Shown here: positions 38,201 to 58,100 of the stretch, piece after piece
How the letters are laid out: each line of letters begins with the position of its first letter
Numbering within the stretch: the first letter of the stretch is position 1
DNA from: Balanoglossus misakiensis
Taxonomy: Eukaryota > Hemichordata
Length of the DNA stretch: 64,000 nucleotides
Direction: 5' to 3'
Assembly: GCA_040954595.2 (NCBI GenBank)
Contig: CM082591.2
Location: forward strand, 4,216,001 to 4,280,000
Made by a program: the position numbers and the translations under genes
The notes under the pieces: model-generated
What the model was told of the DNA's origin: nothing
Database searches by the model: none
What the model saw: the letters and a program-made list of their open reading frames with translations, nothing else

Positions 38201-41200
38201 CAATAGAGTAATTGACATAAAGTATTTTCTCGGCTCCTTGCAAATTCTTCAACAATGTTGAATGGAATCCGACAAAAAGTTGTCGAAGTAACCGCGAAAA
38301 TGTCGCATGGTTGTTCTACAACGCGTGGCATGTTCATAATATACTGTTTCAACAATTTCACGGATAAAATCACGAATATTTTAAGATTCAGAATGTTTTC
38401 TTTTAATTTACTTCTATATCACATTATTGTTTTACTACATGTAGTAGTTTTCGTTCAAAACAGCATACAGCGATTACATTATTTATTCCGAGTTTCTATT
38501 GCTCTCAGAATTTTAACTGACAATCAAGGTCTCTCGTGGAGATGCAACCTGAAGTGGTTTGGGGTTTTCGTTCACGTGGTGGCGCACTTCGAGAAAAAAC
38601 AACGGTAGTGGTGTGGTGGTAGTACATGTACAACAGAGGATGTTATAACCCGAGTTCAGAGCCAAATTTTATCCTGGTATAAGGTCATCGTGACCTCGAA
38701 GAAGATATCTTGCTTGCAATTGATGGCATTGATATGGTCACACTATGAACAATATATATGTAGCGTCGAGGTTTTGGCTCATATAGGAAGTCGAAGTGAA
38801 TACCATACAGTTTTAAAATCTTAAGCTGAACAACCAACCGTTCGGCCGACAAATTAATCAACCAACAGACCAATCAACCAAACAAACGAATGGAACAGTC
38901 TCATCGTATCTTAGATATTATAGTTTAAAATTTAAAAATATATATTTATATACACGACAAATCCCGAAGAAATTGTATTACTAGCGAACCAGGTAGCAGA
39001 AATTTAATATCCGGTAACTTCACCGAATCAAAGCAATTCGGATCAAATACACCGGTAGCCGTAATTGTGAACTGCTGGTTGTCGTGATAATATAGAACCA
39101 ACAGTTCCCATTTCACACTTCACATGGTTCGTTGAATAGTCCTCGTCGCTGACGGAAACACGTTTCGGTAGATTGGAGCGAAAGGGTAAATTATCGATTG
39201 TTCGACATCAGCAGCTAACATGAATTGTGTATGTAAGTACAGAATTAGTTTTGATAGAACGGCGATTTGGGTTGTTTGTGTGTGGATGTAACGGTCAGCT
39301 GTGCACACCGGCGCCGGAGTCTTGTTTCAGATTAGCAATCGCTCTATCTGGTTCTTTTATGATTGGCGGAATTGAAAAACTAAAGGTATATCAAAGAAAT
39401 CTTTGTAGTTTGTATTGGATCACGTGTATAGAATTACCCCTCTAGGGTCACTGGTTGTATGATGCCAAAACATAGAGCATATGTTGAGAAATAGGGAAAA
39501 TTGAGATGGGAAAGAAAGAAAGAAAGAAATGTAAAATATAAAGTTTGAAAGATAAGCAGAAAGTGAGATAGTTTTGCTGCTGTCTCCGAAAACTAGTTTT
39601 TCAACCAACGAAAATCAATTGTCGTCCGCCAGGAACGACCGACAATATGACCAAACGACCCAAAGAAATGCTTGAAGTGGTAAATCTGATGTCCATCTTA
39701 CTTTCGCAGATGGAATAGTTTGAAGTGAAGCACATTTTGCCTAGTAAGGTCTTTTCGGGAGTGTGACTCACGTTAAAGGTATGCCACGCAAAGATCTGAC
39801 AAGGCAGCGTGATCTAACTATAGACCTGGACCTATGAATAGCTTATGGGCAAGAATAACTTGGTGGGGGTGGCGAAATAATTGTCATAAGCTTACGGGGG
39901 AGGGGGTTAAAGTGTGACACTGATACTAATATGGCTGCAATGGCCGCATTTTATCCTGGATCAACACCCCTCTCCACCAAATGACACGACCCTCTTTAAA
40001 GGCACACGTCACCACACTAGTCAAAACATAAACTATTCAAAATATCCCCACATGAGTTCAGATTAAAACCCGCTCCATCGCTGATCATGGTGATAAGTAC
40101 GTTAATAAAACGCCTTGGTCCAGCTGCTTGCAGTCCTCCAAGGATGTCTGTATATACGTTGACCTGAAACTTCATACGAGATTTCCATTTCATGGTCACA
40201 TAGCTGTCATCCGATATACAAGTGGGGTGCAAGGGGTTATTTTCGGACACAAAAATTAACAGACGTGTCGGATACTAACCTATACAAACCGTGCGTATAC
40301 CAGAAGGCAACTTCAAGAACAGTGAAGGCAAAAAAAATCTAAAAATTCTGTCGTGCGAGTCGCCATACGTTAGCTCTGATGTACGACTCAGCTGCGTGTT
40401 TGTGGCTTTTATATTCCAAAACAGATGTTGGTATAGTTAACATACAAATTACAAAAGGGCCTACAAAATGAGGTATGCTAATTTGCAGTCTTACACTATT
40501 TAATGCGAAAAGTTCCTCAGTTGAAAATTTTGCTGACTTGCACATTTCGGGGCATCTCTTATTGCTGGACAGAGAGACCTTAGAAGTTAGGTTAATAATG
40601 ACGTCATTGGGACAATTTTGCCGTCTAAAAGGGTAATGAAAGTGTTTTGACATTCTCAGACAAATTCTACAGCATCAGTAAATCACGGCTACCGTACAGC
40701 TGTTCGCTGAAGTGGTTCACCCCCATTAAAAACTAAATTCCCTTGTGGTGCAAACCATCTCACTCATTACGCAGGCTACTGTGGCACATTCCACTTGGAA
40801 ATAGGGGAAGTTCGAGGAAAACTGTTGCGAGCACAAAAAGGGCATTCCCCCTTCTCTCTCACCCGCGGCTAATAAATATACTGAGACAGCTTGGATCGCT
40901 GGATATGATATGCAAAGTCTCAAGGCTGGGTCGACACCCTTGGCTAGAAGCTAAAGTGGTCTCAGTCCATTGATAAATCTCCTAGTGAACCAGTTTAACA
41001 TTCTGGTATGTAGTTAATGGAGGGACATTATGTAACGGTTATGTATAGCAGAAGGGAAGAGGTGCGGACAGAAACATGAGAAATACAACTACGAATTTGT
41101 AAAAAAAAACTTCCCATCTTCCAGAAGACGTTTCATACAAATAACAAAAACTAAAACACTGCAATTCTGCCAGAAATTGTATGTAGATATAACGGAATTT

Positions 41201-43054
41201 CCAAGTACTACACTTGGGAAGAATTGAATGAACCAACAAGCTACGAAGTCGTGAGGTCAAGAAAGTTAATTCTCCCGAGCACCACAGCTATGCAGCGTTT
41301 CCATGTTTTATTTCGTGTACATGTAACAGACTCCATCTTGGGAGGAAAAGCGGAATGCTTGCACAAGCTATAAAAATATACACTCTATATATACAGTTTT
41401 CATTCAATGCGAAACGTTGTTGCTTTTTCTTGGAGCTGTATGTCTTCAGTGTTATAATATATTAGAAACTGCTGGAATTCTGGACAATAAAACGCCTAAT
41501 TTCAGTAATTTGAAAATGAACGACAAATAACGATTAGTAGAAAGCCAATTTCTCATTTATGTATTTTTGGTGGTGTTTTTTTTAGCCAGAAAAATTCCAC
41601 AAGCCGACCAAAAATATTTCCCAGTCCTTGCCCGACTCATTTGGATACCGCTGGTATGCCTGACAGACAGTCGTAAATATTTCAATGGAGGTGGCGAAAA
41701 CGTCACAACAATTGTAAATCTCCAACTGAAGACGAAATTACCTTTGTGGGCGTAGTTTGTGGTGGTCTAATTGTGCCTTGGGGTGCAGTCGGGTGTAAAT
41801 TACTACTGGACTGCTGAATTGGCAAATGACAAGGCTGGCTAATCAGAGTGAATTGGACTCTGTAAAGAAGCGCTGGGACGAGCTGTCAAGCTCAAAGCTT
41901 TAAATTTCATAGTACCATAGCTTGAGTTAGGGGTGGACGGCGAAATGATCACCCAACAACCTCCAACACCAGGCTAAACCACGCGCTACCGTACTGCAGC
42001 TAATTTATTGACCAACAAAAATCGTTTTCCCTTTTATGGGATACATGTATTTCAATTCTCTCATGAATGTTTCGCTTCTATGTAAAGTAACAAGCCAGTT
42101 TGGTTACCTATTTCGTGCCCACTGATTATTTTGGTTTACCAGTATTTTCCAGGAAATGTACGTACTCCCACAACCGAGCCAAATCCAGATTACCTGAGCT
42201 GGAAGCCGATCATTGTGACCTTGAATGGAATCAATTCTGACAAGCAAATATCACTCAGTAGATAATAGCTGTCCATTCGGTGTTGAGATTGCGTCCTATT
42301 GCAAAACGATTGGATATCTTTGATGTGTACCTAATCCAAATATCTATAAGTGATTTGATAGTTGTGCGCTGGGGTACATCTTGTGGCAAAGTTACTATGT
42401 GGGCCTATGTGTTGCTTGTGGCAGCTGGTCTCTCCAGAACACTACCAGCTGATATAATCAGGCTTTAATTCGTACATTGCAATTTTCCTGTAAGAATTAA
42501 AGCAAGCCATTGCAAGGAGTGAAGTCTGATCTCAGCTGTTGTGGCGGTGAAAGATTTGCGACATCCACACATCTGCGGCCAACCACCAAAATGTTCAAAC
42601 ATCACTCATCTTCCCCAGTCTCTGTACCGGCACAAAACGCCAGCAGACAACAGATGCGTTTTCCGTCCCTTCCTGCCTTCGGTCAAACATTTCTGGAATA
42701 ACTGCTGTCGGAGGGACAGAAGCCACTCCTAAATAGAGACATCAGATGTAGTGTGACCTTCTCGCATTTTTAATCGCGCCTTGGAATTTGTGGAATCTCT
42801 GGCATGTTTGGTGATGACTCCACAGGCAAATATGCTTGATAAGACGGATTACATAAACTTGCTTAACTCAAGAACCCCCCAAGAAGCAGCCCAAACAGGG
42901 TCAGAGAGAAATGCCTAACTTGCAAGCTGAGCTGGCCCTGTCAGCTTTTATCTTGCCTAACTGATCCACATTTTGTACCAGTACATATACACATATGCAT
43001 GTATGCGCAAGTTACGTCCTACACAGCCAAGTTTTGTCTTATAAAAAAAAAAAA
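38201..43054. other. Intergenic region upstream of the RUVBL2 3' end
   Basis: No recognisable coding exon, RNA gene or element is visible on either strand. Open frames are short and compositionally like the surrounding non-coding DNA. Confidence 0.5.
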
Positions 43055-43060
43055 TTTATT
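43055..43060 (-). terminator. Poly(A) signal of RUVBL2
   Basis: AATAAA on the minus strand lies 315 nt downstream of the RUVBL2 stop codon and is the clearest candidate for its cleavage signal. Confidence 0.5.
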
Positions 43061-43374
43061 CATTCAGATCACACTACCAGTGAAAATACAGACCCATCAT
43101 TGGAAATCATTCTACGACACCTTAACTTACAGGAAATACCTTCTTGTTCAAGGCTTCACAGGTATGCACACTTTCCACCACACTAAGGAGTCTTTATGCA
43201 AATAGTCATTATGCAAAGCAGTCATCATCTCTTTTCAGGTCCCACACTCTTGCAACCATCTGTAGTATGTACAGTCTCAATGTTCTGTTTCAATTCAAAA
43301 CAAAATCTCAACCAATCTCTGTTTATATTTTGCAGTATAAAAGACACCACCAGCAGTCGGGATGGGTGTGGCTG

Positions 43375-48475
<5,101 letters not shown>

Positions 48476-50645
48476 TTTGGAATGCAGGGGTTGATGGGAA
48501 GTTAGAAATAATATCAATCCGCGGTAAAGCGCACTGTTGTGTGACCAGGCTGGTATATTCAAGCGCGAATAAATGTAGTGCAAAATCCAGCATAATGTAG
48601 ACGTCTTATAAAGCATAGTAATTTTCAATGGCGATAGCTTACTAAATAATACGCACTGCACGTATTGAAACAGACCACGCGCAAGTTAAATAATGTAAAC
48701 TGGCCAGCTAGCCGATGTAGAAGAATACGCATGCGCACTAAACTTGAAATCCAGGAACTTTCTGAAATTTCATTTCACAGATGTTTTTGAGAGACTTGAA
48801 CGATCATTTCTGACTAGCCTTTTCAAATGAAAGTAGCTTACATTCCTGCTAACATCTCTAACGCACTGTTTAAAAACTTGTTGACCCTTTAGGCTATTTA
48901 TCGGAAATACTCCCACTGTCGCGACGAGAGTATTTTCATTGACAGTAGATTCCTTGATATACTTCAAATATACAGTGCGGCAAGCATTATGCTGCGTAAG
49001 CCGTTCTCTGTTCTTGTTCTATATCTTACAGCTATGCCCGCCCCACTTTCCAAGCTCTCCCTACCCCAGTTCTTACTCTTTCTTCCCATGTCACGCGACA
49101 GAGTCATGAGAAGAGCCAGGACAGCAAAATAACAAATGAAATCACCCCTTGGGCGATCCATATATACTTTTCATACCGAACCTTTCATTCTCGTTTCGTA
49201 AATAACGTCGAAATCTGTCCCACTCAGTTCTGGGGCAACAATATATAAAGAAAGTGCACTGCTTTTTGGGGGCATAACCGCGCGACCCGACCTATAATCC
49301 ACCGTGGCAGTTTCTCGTCAACAACATTTCAATTCTCATAACTCATGAAAAATGTCAAAACTGAAATATCAAAATTTCAATGAAATTCCTGAAACCTGAA
49401 AGTTTTATTTCATTGCCATCACGATTTTTGAAGAATTATATTCCATGGATGGCCTTGACTTCACAGCAACAACCCAATATATTTATTGAACATTGATCAG
49501 ATTTCGATGTTTTGGCTACAGTTGCAAAACACCCGGGCCAAACTGTCAACCAAACTGACCAGATTGTTTGGAAGTGAAACGGTGCGCGTCTGTCACTGTC
49601 AGCAACGTTGACGACAAATAACGGATATCCTTATAGAAAATGGTAAGCGGAGACGACAAACTTTCTTCGCAATATTGAAAATGACACCACTAAGCTTCAA
49701 AGCAGCTGATTATTATGGAATTATGTGATGGATTTGAATTTTCTCCTAACAAATTGCGCCCGGGGCATTCTTGTTAAGAAGACTATAGAAATCTCAGCTG
49801 GGGGAAATGTGACGTCAATTCAGCGCCGTCAGTTGATTGACTACGTCTTTCTTCATAACTGTCCGCGCCAATTGAGGAAAAAAATTCAAATCTAATCCGG
49901 AATAATTGAAATGCCGCAGTACACTCGTGGCCAAAATGTACCCCGAACTGAGTTGAGCGACTCATGAGTTAAAGATACTGAAGCCAGGTGTGAAGTCGCT
50001 GAGCCATATTCGCTCCCCTCCGCGGGTAGACAAACAGGCAGTAAAGAACTGGTGTAACATAAACTCTCGTATGAGAACACGGAAGCTCAAAACCATGAAA
50101 AGTGCATGCGTTGCTTTCACTGAGCGTGCGAAAAAAGACACATACAGAAATCATAGCAGAACATTTGGCCCAAAGTTTGTTGCGCACACCAACATTTGTT
50201 CCCCAAAACAATGCCCGCCTAAGCAGCAGCAACAGGCTGTCGGGAAATCAGACGATAACAAGGTTGAATTTAGCCATGCAGAGTGTCTAATCCGTCGATG
50301 CTCGAGGCTCTAGAAGATTAGTGTATCGGAACATCTGTGCCTATCATTCATTATTGATCATTGAAAAGTGCAGTACACGGTATATCCGACTGTACTACAC
50401 ATGATACGTAGAAACGTCTATACGACGCAAACTTTTCTGGATTTTCTATGTCTGTCGGTCTGTGTGTCTGCTCCCCCCTTCCCTCTCTCGGTCGGTGCGT
50501 CAGTGCAGAGATGCAGGAAGGAACCATTTCCGCACTGAACTGTCGAGTTCCCTCGATTTTGTTGGCAATGGTTTCTCCTCGGTGACGTATATCTCGCCTA
50601 CTTTGCATATAGTCGACTTGTCTTTGAAACTTGTACGCGCACAAC
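48476..50645. other. Bidirectional intergenic region between RUVBL2 and the GABA-B-like gene
   Basis: The two genes start head to head across about 2.2 kb. The stretch holds the RUVBL2 promoter (NRF-1-like element near 48729) and a perfect CRE palindrome TGACGTCA at 49810-49817 towards the receptor side. A cap-like stretch ending ATG then GTAAGC near 49640 resembles a start codon before a donor, but no matching downstream exon was found. No other coding sequence is evident. Confidence 0.45.
49810..49817. promoter_or_regulatory. Perfect cAMP-response element palindrome
   Basis: TGACGTCA, the full CREB/ATF palindrome, lies about 830 bp upstream of the receptor start codon. Functional use is inferred from the motif alone. 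Confidence 0.4.
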
Positions 50646-52052
50646 ATGAAACTCTGGAGACGCAGTCCCAGCAGCATCACCATGGAGTCCTCGGCCGCCT
50701 TCGCCATCCTCATCGCCGCCGTGTTGGCCGCTTCGCCGCTCATGGCAACGGCAACCACGCCGCTGCACATCGCCGTCCTTCTCCCCCTCACCTCGGTTCC
50801 CCGCTGGCTGAGCAGTCTCTCCCACCAGTGCCTGGTTGCCATAGAAATGGCCGTGGAGGACATCAACAACAGATCGGACCTCTTGGCTGACTACCAGTTG
50901 AACATCGTGGCCAACGACACTAAGGCAAGTTGCCGTATTGTACCAATCAAGGTGTCTATATTTATAAAGCACCGGACAAATATTTCTTGGGAGGGATTCC
51001 TTTGTATTTTCTTCTGTGTGCAGGGATGTAAGCTCTGTATAAAGGCTATGAAGGTTTTATTAAAAAGAAAGATTAGCTTTAAATTCATTACTAGGCTAAT
51101 GGCTTTCTTTTGAATAAGTTTGACCAATACTCAAAAGATTGTTTGGCCCCATAAGACTTTCCGATAACGACGGGAAAACCTGTCTCTGTTTCTTGCAGGG
51201 TTCGCAAGGAATTGCTTTAAATTTGCTGTACGATCACCTGTATTCGCCGCCGACGAAAATTGCCGTATTTGGCGAGATCATGTCGTCGATCACGGAACCC
51301 ACGGCGGAAGTGAGCGGACTGTGGAATGTCCTGCAGGTAAATACATGTATAATACAATGTATACACGTACATGTACATGTATGCAGCATTGTGCACGTCA
51401 GCGTATGTATACGGCACGTACATGTAGAGTGGTACTAGATACATGTACTCGGTATTTCCATTGGTTGTAATTCACACCTCCTTCGTGATCAAATCATATA
51501 TCCTTTTCAGAACTCCACGAGATCTTGACATGCTAATCTGTGTAGACTGTCAACCTTCTGTATATACCCACTTTAATCTTCCGCAATTATACTGTGCACC
51601 GGACACACCTGAAACGTTTGAGATGATTAGCTCTAAGATGTCCGGTTAAAATCCCAAGCTACAAAGCAGCGAGAACTTCATTTCCGTTCCATATTCATTC
51701 GATCTGGGGATTCCATCTGGGATCTTCCCTCAAAGATACACATTTTCCGTGCGCCAGGTGCTCTGTGCGAGAGATTAAAAGTCGCTCTGTGTTGAAAACC
51801 GATCTGTTTTGAAAACCTAGCCTTTCCAGACCGTGAGTTTTTTTCTTCTGAGAGAACCCAACAACTGGCTTTGTCGCCATGGTTACCTAAGGTGACGATA
51901 ATGAGTGATGATAACGAGAAATATGACATGCGTGTGACCATGAAAGTTCCAGAGTATATCCACTATGTGTCTTTTCTCCTATCTTGCTGCAAGGGCATTA
52001 CTTATATTATCGCTGACAGAATATTCTACCAAACCATATTTTTCATTTATTC

Positions 52053-52125
<73 letters not shown>

Positions 52126-55100
52126 ACACCCAGTTTGCATTTGCAACGTCCTCCATGAGTCTGTCAGACAGGAGCACCTACCCCTACTTCTTTCGCACGA
52201 CGACATCGGCCGCAGACATGAACCCAGCCGTGCGGGACATCATGCGTCAGTTTGGATGGTATCGCGTCGCCACGCTTCACCACGCGGTGGAACCTCATTC
52301 AGGGGTAAGATCTTCAGCGCCTGAATTCTCTTTTGTTTTTGGGGGGGAAGGGGGGCACATCTTCCATGGCAATAAACACGGCCACTCCACAAGTCTTATG
52401 TGTACTTCTGATGCGTACTTCCCCACCCATAAGAGAGCCATTTCTTGTAATCTATGAATACCGCACCACCACATGCAAACCACGGATTTGATGTAATTAC
52501 CAATAACGCACGTATACAGGGAAATGTAAAAAATACGATGACTGCAAAGAAATATGATAAAACAGTGCCCGCACTTCCGTTTCCCCGAGAAATTCTTCAA
52601 GCCTCTATAGTTTTCCTTCTAGGTCACTAATCATCTGTTATCGGTGTTGCAATCAACAAATATCACTGTGGAATCAGCGGAGAGTTTTTCTGGAAATCCA
52701 AGCGATGCTCTGCAGAGACTCAAGGTATGTAGCCCAGGGGGCAGTTCAATCATATTTGGGTTCATTGTAATTATTTATGGATGGGTAGATGGAAGGATGG
52801 ATGGATGGAGGGATGGATTGAAGGTTTAGTGGGATTGGATGGTTGGAGGTAGGGATATAGATATAGATAGATAAAGATAAATAGATAGACAGACAGATAG
52901 ATAGATAGATATCTAACTGTCTCCTTCCTTCCCTCCCTCCGTCCCTCCGACCCTCCCCTCTGTCCGTCCCTGCCTCCCTCCCTCATCCCCCTTCCAACAT
53001 GTTCTCTAATTAAACTCTGAATCTGTCTGACACTCTAGGCGAAAGATGTGAGGATCGTGGTCGTGAATGTCTATGAATCAACGGCCAGGCAAATATTCTG
53101 TCAGGTGAGTAGTTTGGTTTCCTTGATAAAATGTCAACGATATTTTGTATGGAATTCGGTGCATTAATTTCAGTATTTTTTTAGATACACTGTATCGCGT
53201 AAAATAAAGCATGCACGTACGGACGCACGCACAAACGCACGTGCGAACGAACGAAAGGACAGACAGACATCGTAACGATGTCAATGTAACCTCTATATGT
53301 TTGTCTTGATTCCACAGTTATGCGCGAATTTTGAATCTGTCACTCTTACCGCGATCGCGATAGCTGATGGACTCGCAAAAACGCCAACAGGAATAATAAT
53401 GATTTTCTTATAATTTGCCCATTAAATCAGATCGGATTAGCGTAAAAATGACGTTATCGCAGTCAACCAAATTGATGGACAAAACATCCGGATTAACTGT
53501 GCACTCGGCAATTAATACACGTCTTCACGAAATAAACGATGATAATCCCGAAGAAGCGCCTATACAGGCGTATAGTTATATAGATGATGGATTCGCGACA
53601 ATCTCCCAACGATGCTTTGTCCGAGAACAAGTGAAGAAAATTAAAATTAGTCTCGAGGGGGCGTATCTTCCCAATGTCAGTGTCAAATACGCGCATATAG
53701 TATGAAACGAGTAACAGAGATTACATTCATCCAATATGTGTTCTACGTTACTTTAAAAAAACTCTGCAAAACTTGGATGACAAAATAGTCTTCGTGATCA
53801 CGGTATCTGTGCAAATGCTGCCATCGCCTCTGGCAATTCCCGTTGAAGCGATGACGCGATGTTCGCGGCTGCTTTGTGGAAAGGCACGTTTCCATCAAAA
53901 ATTTAAACTTTGATACAAAAATCCAAGAGCGATCACAACCGCCGTAACGAACGCTTTATGCGATTTATCGGTGAACATGCCACGTAAGCATTCATTTCGA
54001 CAGCCTCGAAGTGCAAAGACACCCGATGGATTGTCACGTGTATAATGGCTCATTGATCTACAAGTACGTCATAATAAAGCTACACCCCTCTGGGATCGAC
54101 TCAATTCTCTAAACCGCTCATTCTGTCCTTTATTCCCCAAAATTGTAATTTTGCGAACCCACATTCAAATCCCAGGTCGCAAACGAAAACGTTTGTCACG
54201 ATCCCGTTTCCGTGAAAGTCAGCGATTCACCAATTCCCCGAATAGATTTGTGACCGCCGGCCATTTTGAAATGCCAAGGGTTAGTCACTTTGAGTCAAAC
54301 GCGAACCATTGCTGTTGTCCCAGAAATTGAATACCAGTTCCTGGGTTTCTTAATGTGAATGTGTGTACGTTGAACTTTTCTTCTGTGGTGCTTAAGATGG
54401 GCTACATCACTTACATTACAGTTCAACATATGACAAGTATGCCGTCTAAATCTGTACAACGTTTAAGCTTCTCATTTCTTTAACTTTTACTTCAAATTTT
54501 ACTCTATTACTTTCAAGGCTTCCGTACTTGTAAGCTTTAGCAAAATATACATTTTTGTCGTTTGTCAGACTCCTGACAAATGAGGGCTATTTCCATTTCT
54601 AGGCTTACAAATTAAGTATGTTCGGTGAGAAGTACGCTTGGTTTTTGCCCGGATACTACAGCTTGGAGTGGTGGCGCCGAGGTGGTCCGGAAATCAATTG
54701 TACGGTGGCCGAAATGGAAGAAGCAATCGAGGGCTACATGACTGTTACATTCAGCATGAATAGTCTGGATGATGACGTCACTGTTTCTAGCAAGGTAATG
54801 TTGTAATTGGGAATTACAGAAGACGGCCTTGTTGTTGGGTTGTTGCTTATTTTTTAACAAGGAGATTAGTGTTATGGACGGTGGGTTTTTTTTTTTTTTT
54901 TTTTTGGGGGGGGGGGGGAGTCCGGGAATGATGAACACAACACAACGTTACGCAATGCACACAACAGGCAACAAAACACATCACGACACGATACAGCACA
55001 GCACAATTGCAACATAACACACAACAACACAATCATCCAAGTTCTGTTTTATCTAAAATTTCAGACACCGACAGAATTCCGTTCAGAGGCGCGTGCGCTG

Positions 55101-58100
55101 CTGGGCGTCGACGTGGACTTGGGACAGAGCCCCGCCGCGAACGCCTACGACTCGACCTGGGCGACTGCCTTCGCTTTGAACGATTCACTGCCGGTCATTG
55201 CACCGAAAACCCTTGACACGTTCGAGTACTTCGACGGGGATATGGCAGACGTGTTTGTTGAAAAGATGGAGGCTTTGTCATTCAAGGGCGTGTCGGTAAG
55301 CTTAATGTGACCATTATCGTTTTGACGATAGAACCGATCTGTAACCCGGCGGGCATAAAGAATATGACACGACGGACAGTTTCTGTAACTGACACCCAAT
55401 TAACGCATATGTGTCATATATTGCTGTTGCGCTGTCGCATATCAGGTGTCTCCATATCTATCAAAACTACCTTTAAGGGAAATTTTCCTACGAGAAACTA
55501 TAGTATATGTACATCGAAATATTTACCTAATTGAAATTTTCATCAACATGCCTAAAGTATTCGGGTCAAAGATAACATATAGTACAGTTTTCTCGTTTTT
55601 TGCGCTCTTTTATCAGCGAAAATTGCGTTTATTATATTTCTCAGTTGCACTATCAATCTAAATAATTCATGAAACTAAAGTCGTTATCTCCTTTCCTTCT
55701 GGTTACTTCTATATCTTATCATATCTTAAGGAAACAGAACCCATCCGTATAACTTTTCCTTAAAGGAACACAAAAAAATAATAAAAGGAAATTTTTGGAT
55801 TATATTGTTCCATAAACCGCATTGAGTAAAAACGACAAAGCCAGCCCATTGCTTTTCAGAAAATCAAAAAGGAAGTCGTCTTATCCCAATCAGCTTATCG
55901 GTTTGATCACGAGGTTTACTGATAAGGAGAGCAGAGAACCTTGAAACGTTCAATTCTATACCGATGCCGTTCTACAAGATACCACATGCAATGCGCTCGG
56001 ATGCTGCAAGCAGAATCACGAAAAGCTCATGCAATCAAAACTATTTCATCTCTGAATTAATGTAACGCCGATTTTCATTGGTCGACAGGGCCACATAAGC
56101 TTCAAGGGCGCGGACAGACAGGGGCCGTTCCTCATAGAACAGTGGAGAGGTGAGTTTGGCTAGTTAACCTGTTAACAGTCACACATCAGTTGTTCAACCA
56201 TATACATACATGAGAGAGACCGCCATATAATAGCAATGTGGGATAAATATGTCTCGAAGTCGTCAGTTTGAAATAAAATGGCTGACAACATATCATGGAA
56301 GACATTTGGATCTTGAGTTTGTATCTCGTTATTGTGTAGATGGTACATCCGGGCATTTCAAAATAAAGCGACAACAGTAAAATAAGCGAATCGCCACCAA
56401 GCTAAACCGTCAGATGATTTTTCCGAATTTCTGTCATCTTTACATTTATTGTGACTTGCATTTTGCTGGAAAATATCTGTTTCGAGATCACGAAGCAGAA
56501 TCTTACAATGTCTTGCGTTATCTTTGCAGACGGACAGGAGCTCGTTATTGGTGTCTATGATAGGGAGAAGCCCATTTTGTGGTATCTAAACGAGGCGGAA
56601 ATTTGGGAATCAAAAGGTAACTGCCACGAAAAAATTTAGAAGTGTATTTTTATGATACATTGTTGGCAGGGTCTCCCTAGCGTACAGTTGGAACTACCGA
56701 TGGTGTGTTTATAAACAGAAAAGTCACACATGCGCAGTTCTGACGACCCTTTACTTTAACATTATTTTATCACAACAATAGGTGGCAGACCTCCATACGA
56801 CTCAGATAAGACAGTGACCATCAGTATCCCAAAAATCATTCCTCAGGCCAATGTCTACGCCGTCACGTGTGTCTCTGGCCTGGCCATCATAATCTCAACA
56901 ACATTTCTCGTCTTCAACGTTAGATACAGGAGAGAGAAGTAAGTCATGACCTTGTCTTTGAATGAAAAATCAAAGTAGACGGATTGCTTGTTTCCACGAT
57001 AAAGAAGTCGCATGAAAACTAACCCAAACAGAGAGCACTTGATAACATTACTGAGAAAAGTTAACCATGAATGGCTAACATGTAGCATTAGTGTCTGGAT
57101 TCTATTTTGATTCCAGGTTCGTTAAGATGTCAAGTCCGAATCTCAACAATGTCATAATTGCCGGAAATATTCTTGTTTGTGTGTTTGTGATTTTAATGGG
57201 GATCGACAGTGGCGTTGTCAACAACGCCGCGTACCTGGCGATCAGCAAGGTAGGTTAAAGAGTACAGGACAATACAAAACCAAAACAGGCAGCAGCTCTT
57301 GGGTTCCTGAATCAGATATCCATCTCCTCTTCATTCACAGATCTGACTTTGTGCTGAAGGCCTGCAATGTCTTCTTGTTTTGTCGATTTTGAAGTTTCTG
57401 GATGGTTTTACACGTACATATTTTGGTAAAATGACCCGAAGGAATTATATATACATTGAGTACAATGTCCCTTAATGTGCTTTGCAGGCAAAGGTGTGGG
57501 CTATCACCATAGGATTTACCCTAGCCTTTGGCTCCATGTTCGCCAAGACCTGGCGGGTCTACAGTATCCTGATTCACGAGAAGACAAAAAAGAAGTCTAT
57601 AAAAGATCGCCACCTGGGCATTATGGTGTCCGTCATGCTTCTCATTGACGTCATCATTTTGACCGTCCGTGAAGTTGTCGACCCGATGATGGTCCGGGAA
57701 ATAAGAGTCGCCCAGCCACAGGTTGGTTGATTGATAACCGATTATTTTTCAAACAAGTTATAGTATTGGACTGTGTTGCTTAATTTCGCGGGATTTGGTT
57801 CAAAAGACGACAAAATGTGGGGTGGGGGCTAAAGTAAGGTAGGTACCGATTTGTCGAAACCGGATATTGGATAAGAGATTCTCTAAAAAGTACCATATGC
57901 CGGTATTTGTATGTTCCCTTGTTGACCACGTGCGCCCCGGCGTGTCAGTCTGCGCAGGCTTGGGCGCGCCAGGAAATGACGTATCACGCACTGATTGGTT
58001 GACTGTTTTGACTCTGTTTCAGACCAACGAGGATGTTGTGGCTCTCGTCAGGTATGAGCATCTGTACGTCGAGTGCTACTCCAAGCTGGGCGTGGTGTGG

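Noticed and set aside
49640-49660. ATG directly followed by a consensus donor, as if a one-codon coding first exon
   Set aside because: No downstream exon in the right phase could be found before the receptor gene, and the receptor has its own start and signal peptide.
50631-50645. Upstream extension of the receptor frame starting at a TTG codon
   Set aside because: TTG starts are not expected in animals; the ATG at 50646 gives a normal signal peptide.
50351-50972. Long minus-strand open frames opposite receptor exon 1
   Set aside because: They mirror the GC-rich signal-peptide coding exon; reading them as a gene would need unrelated low-complexity protein.
53415-53705. 96-codon open frame in receptor intron 5
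   Set aside because: The flanking receptor exons join in frame without it, and the translated sequence matches no family I know.
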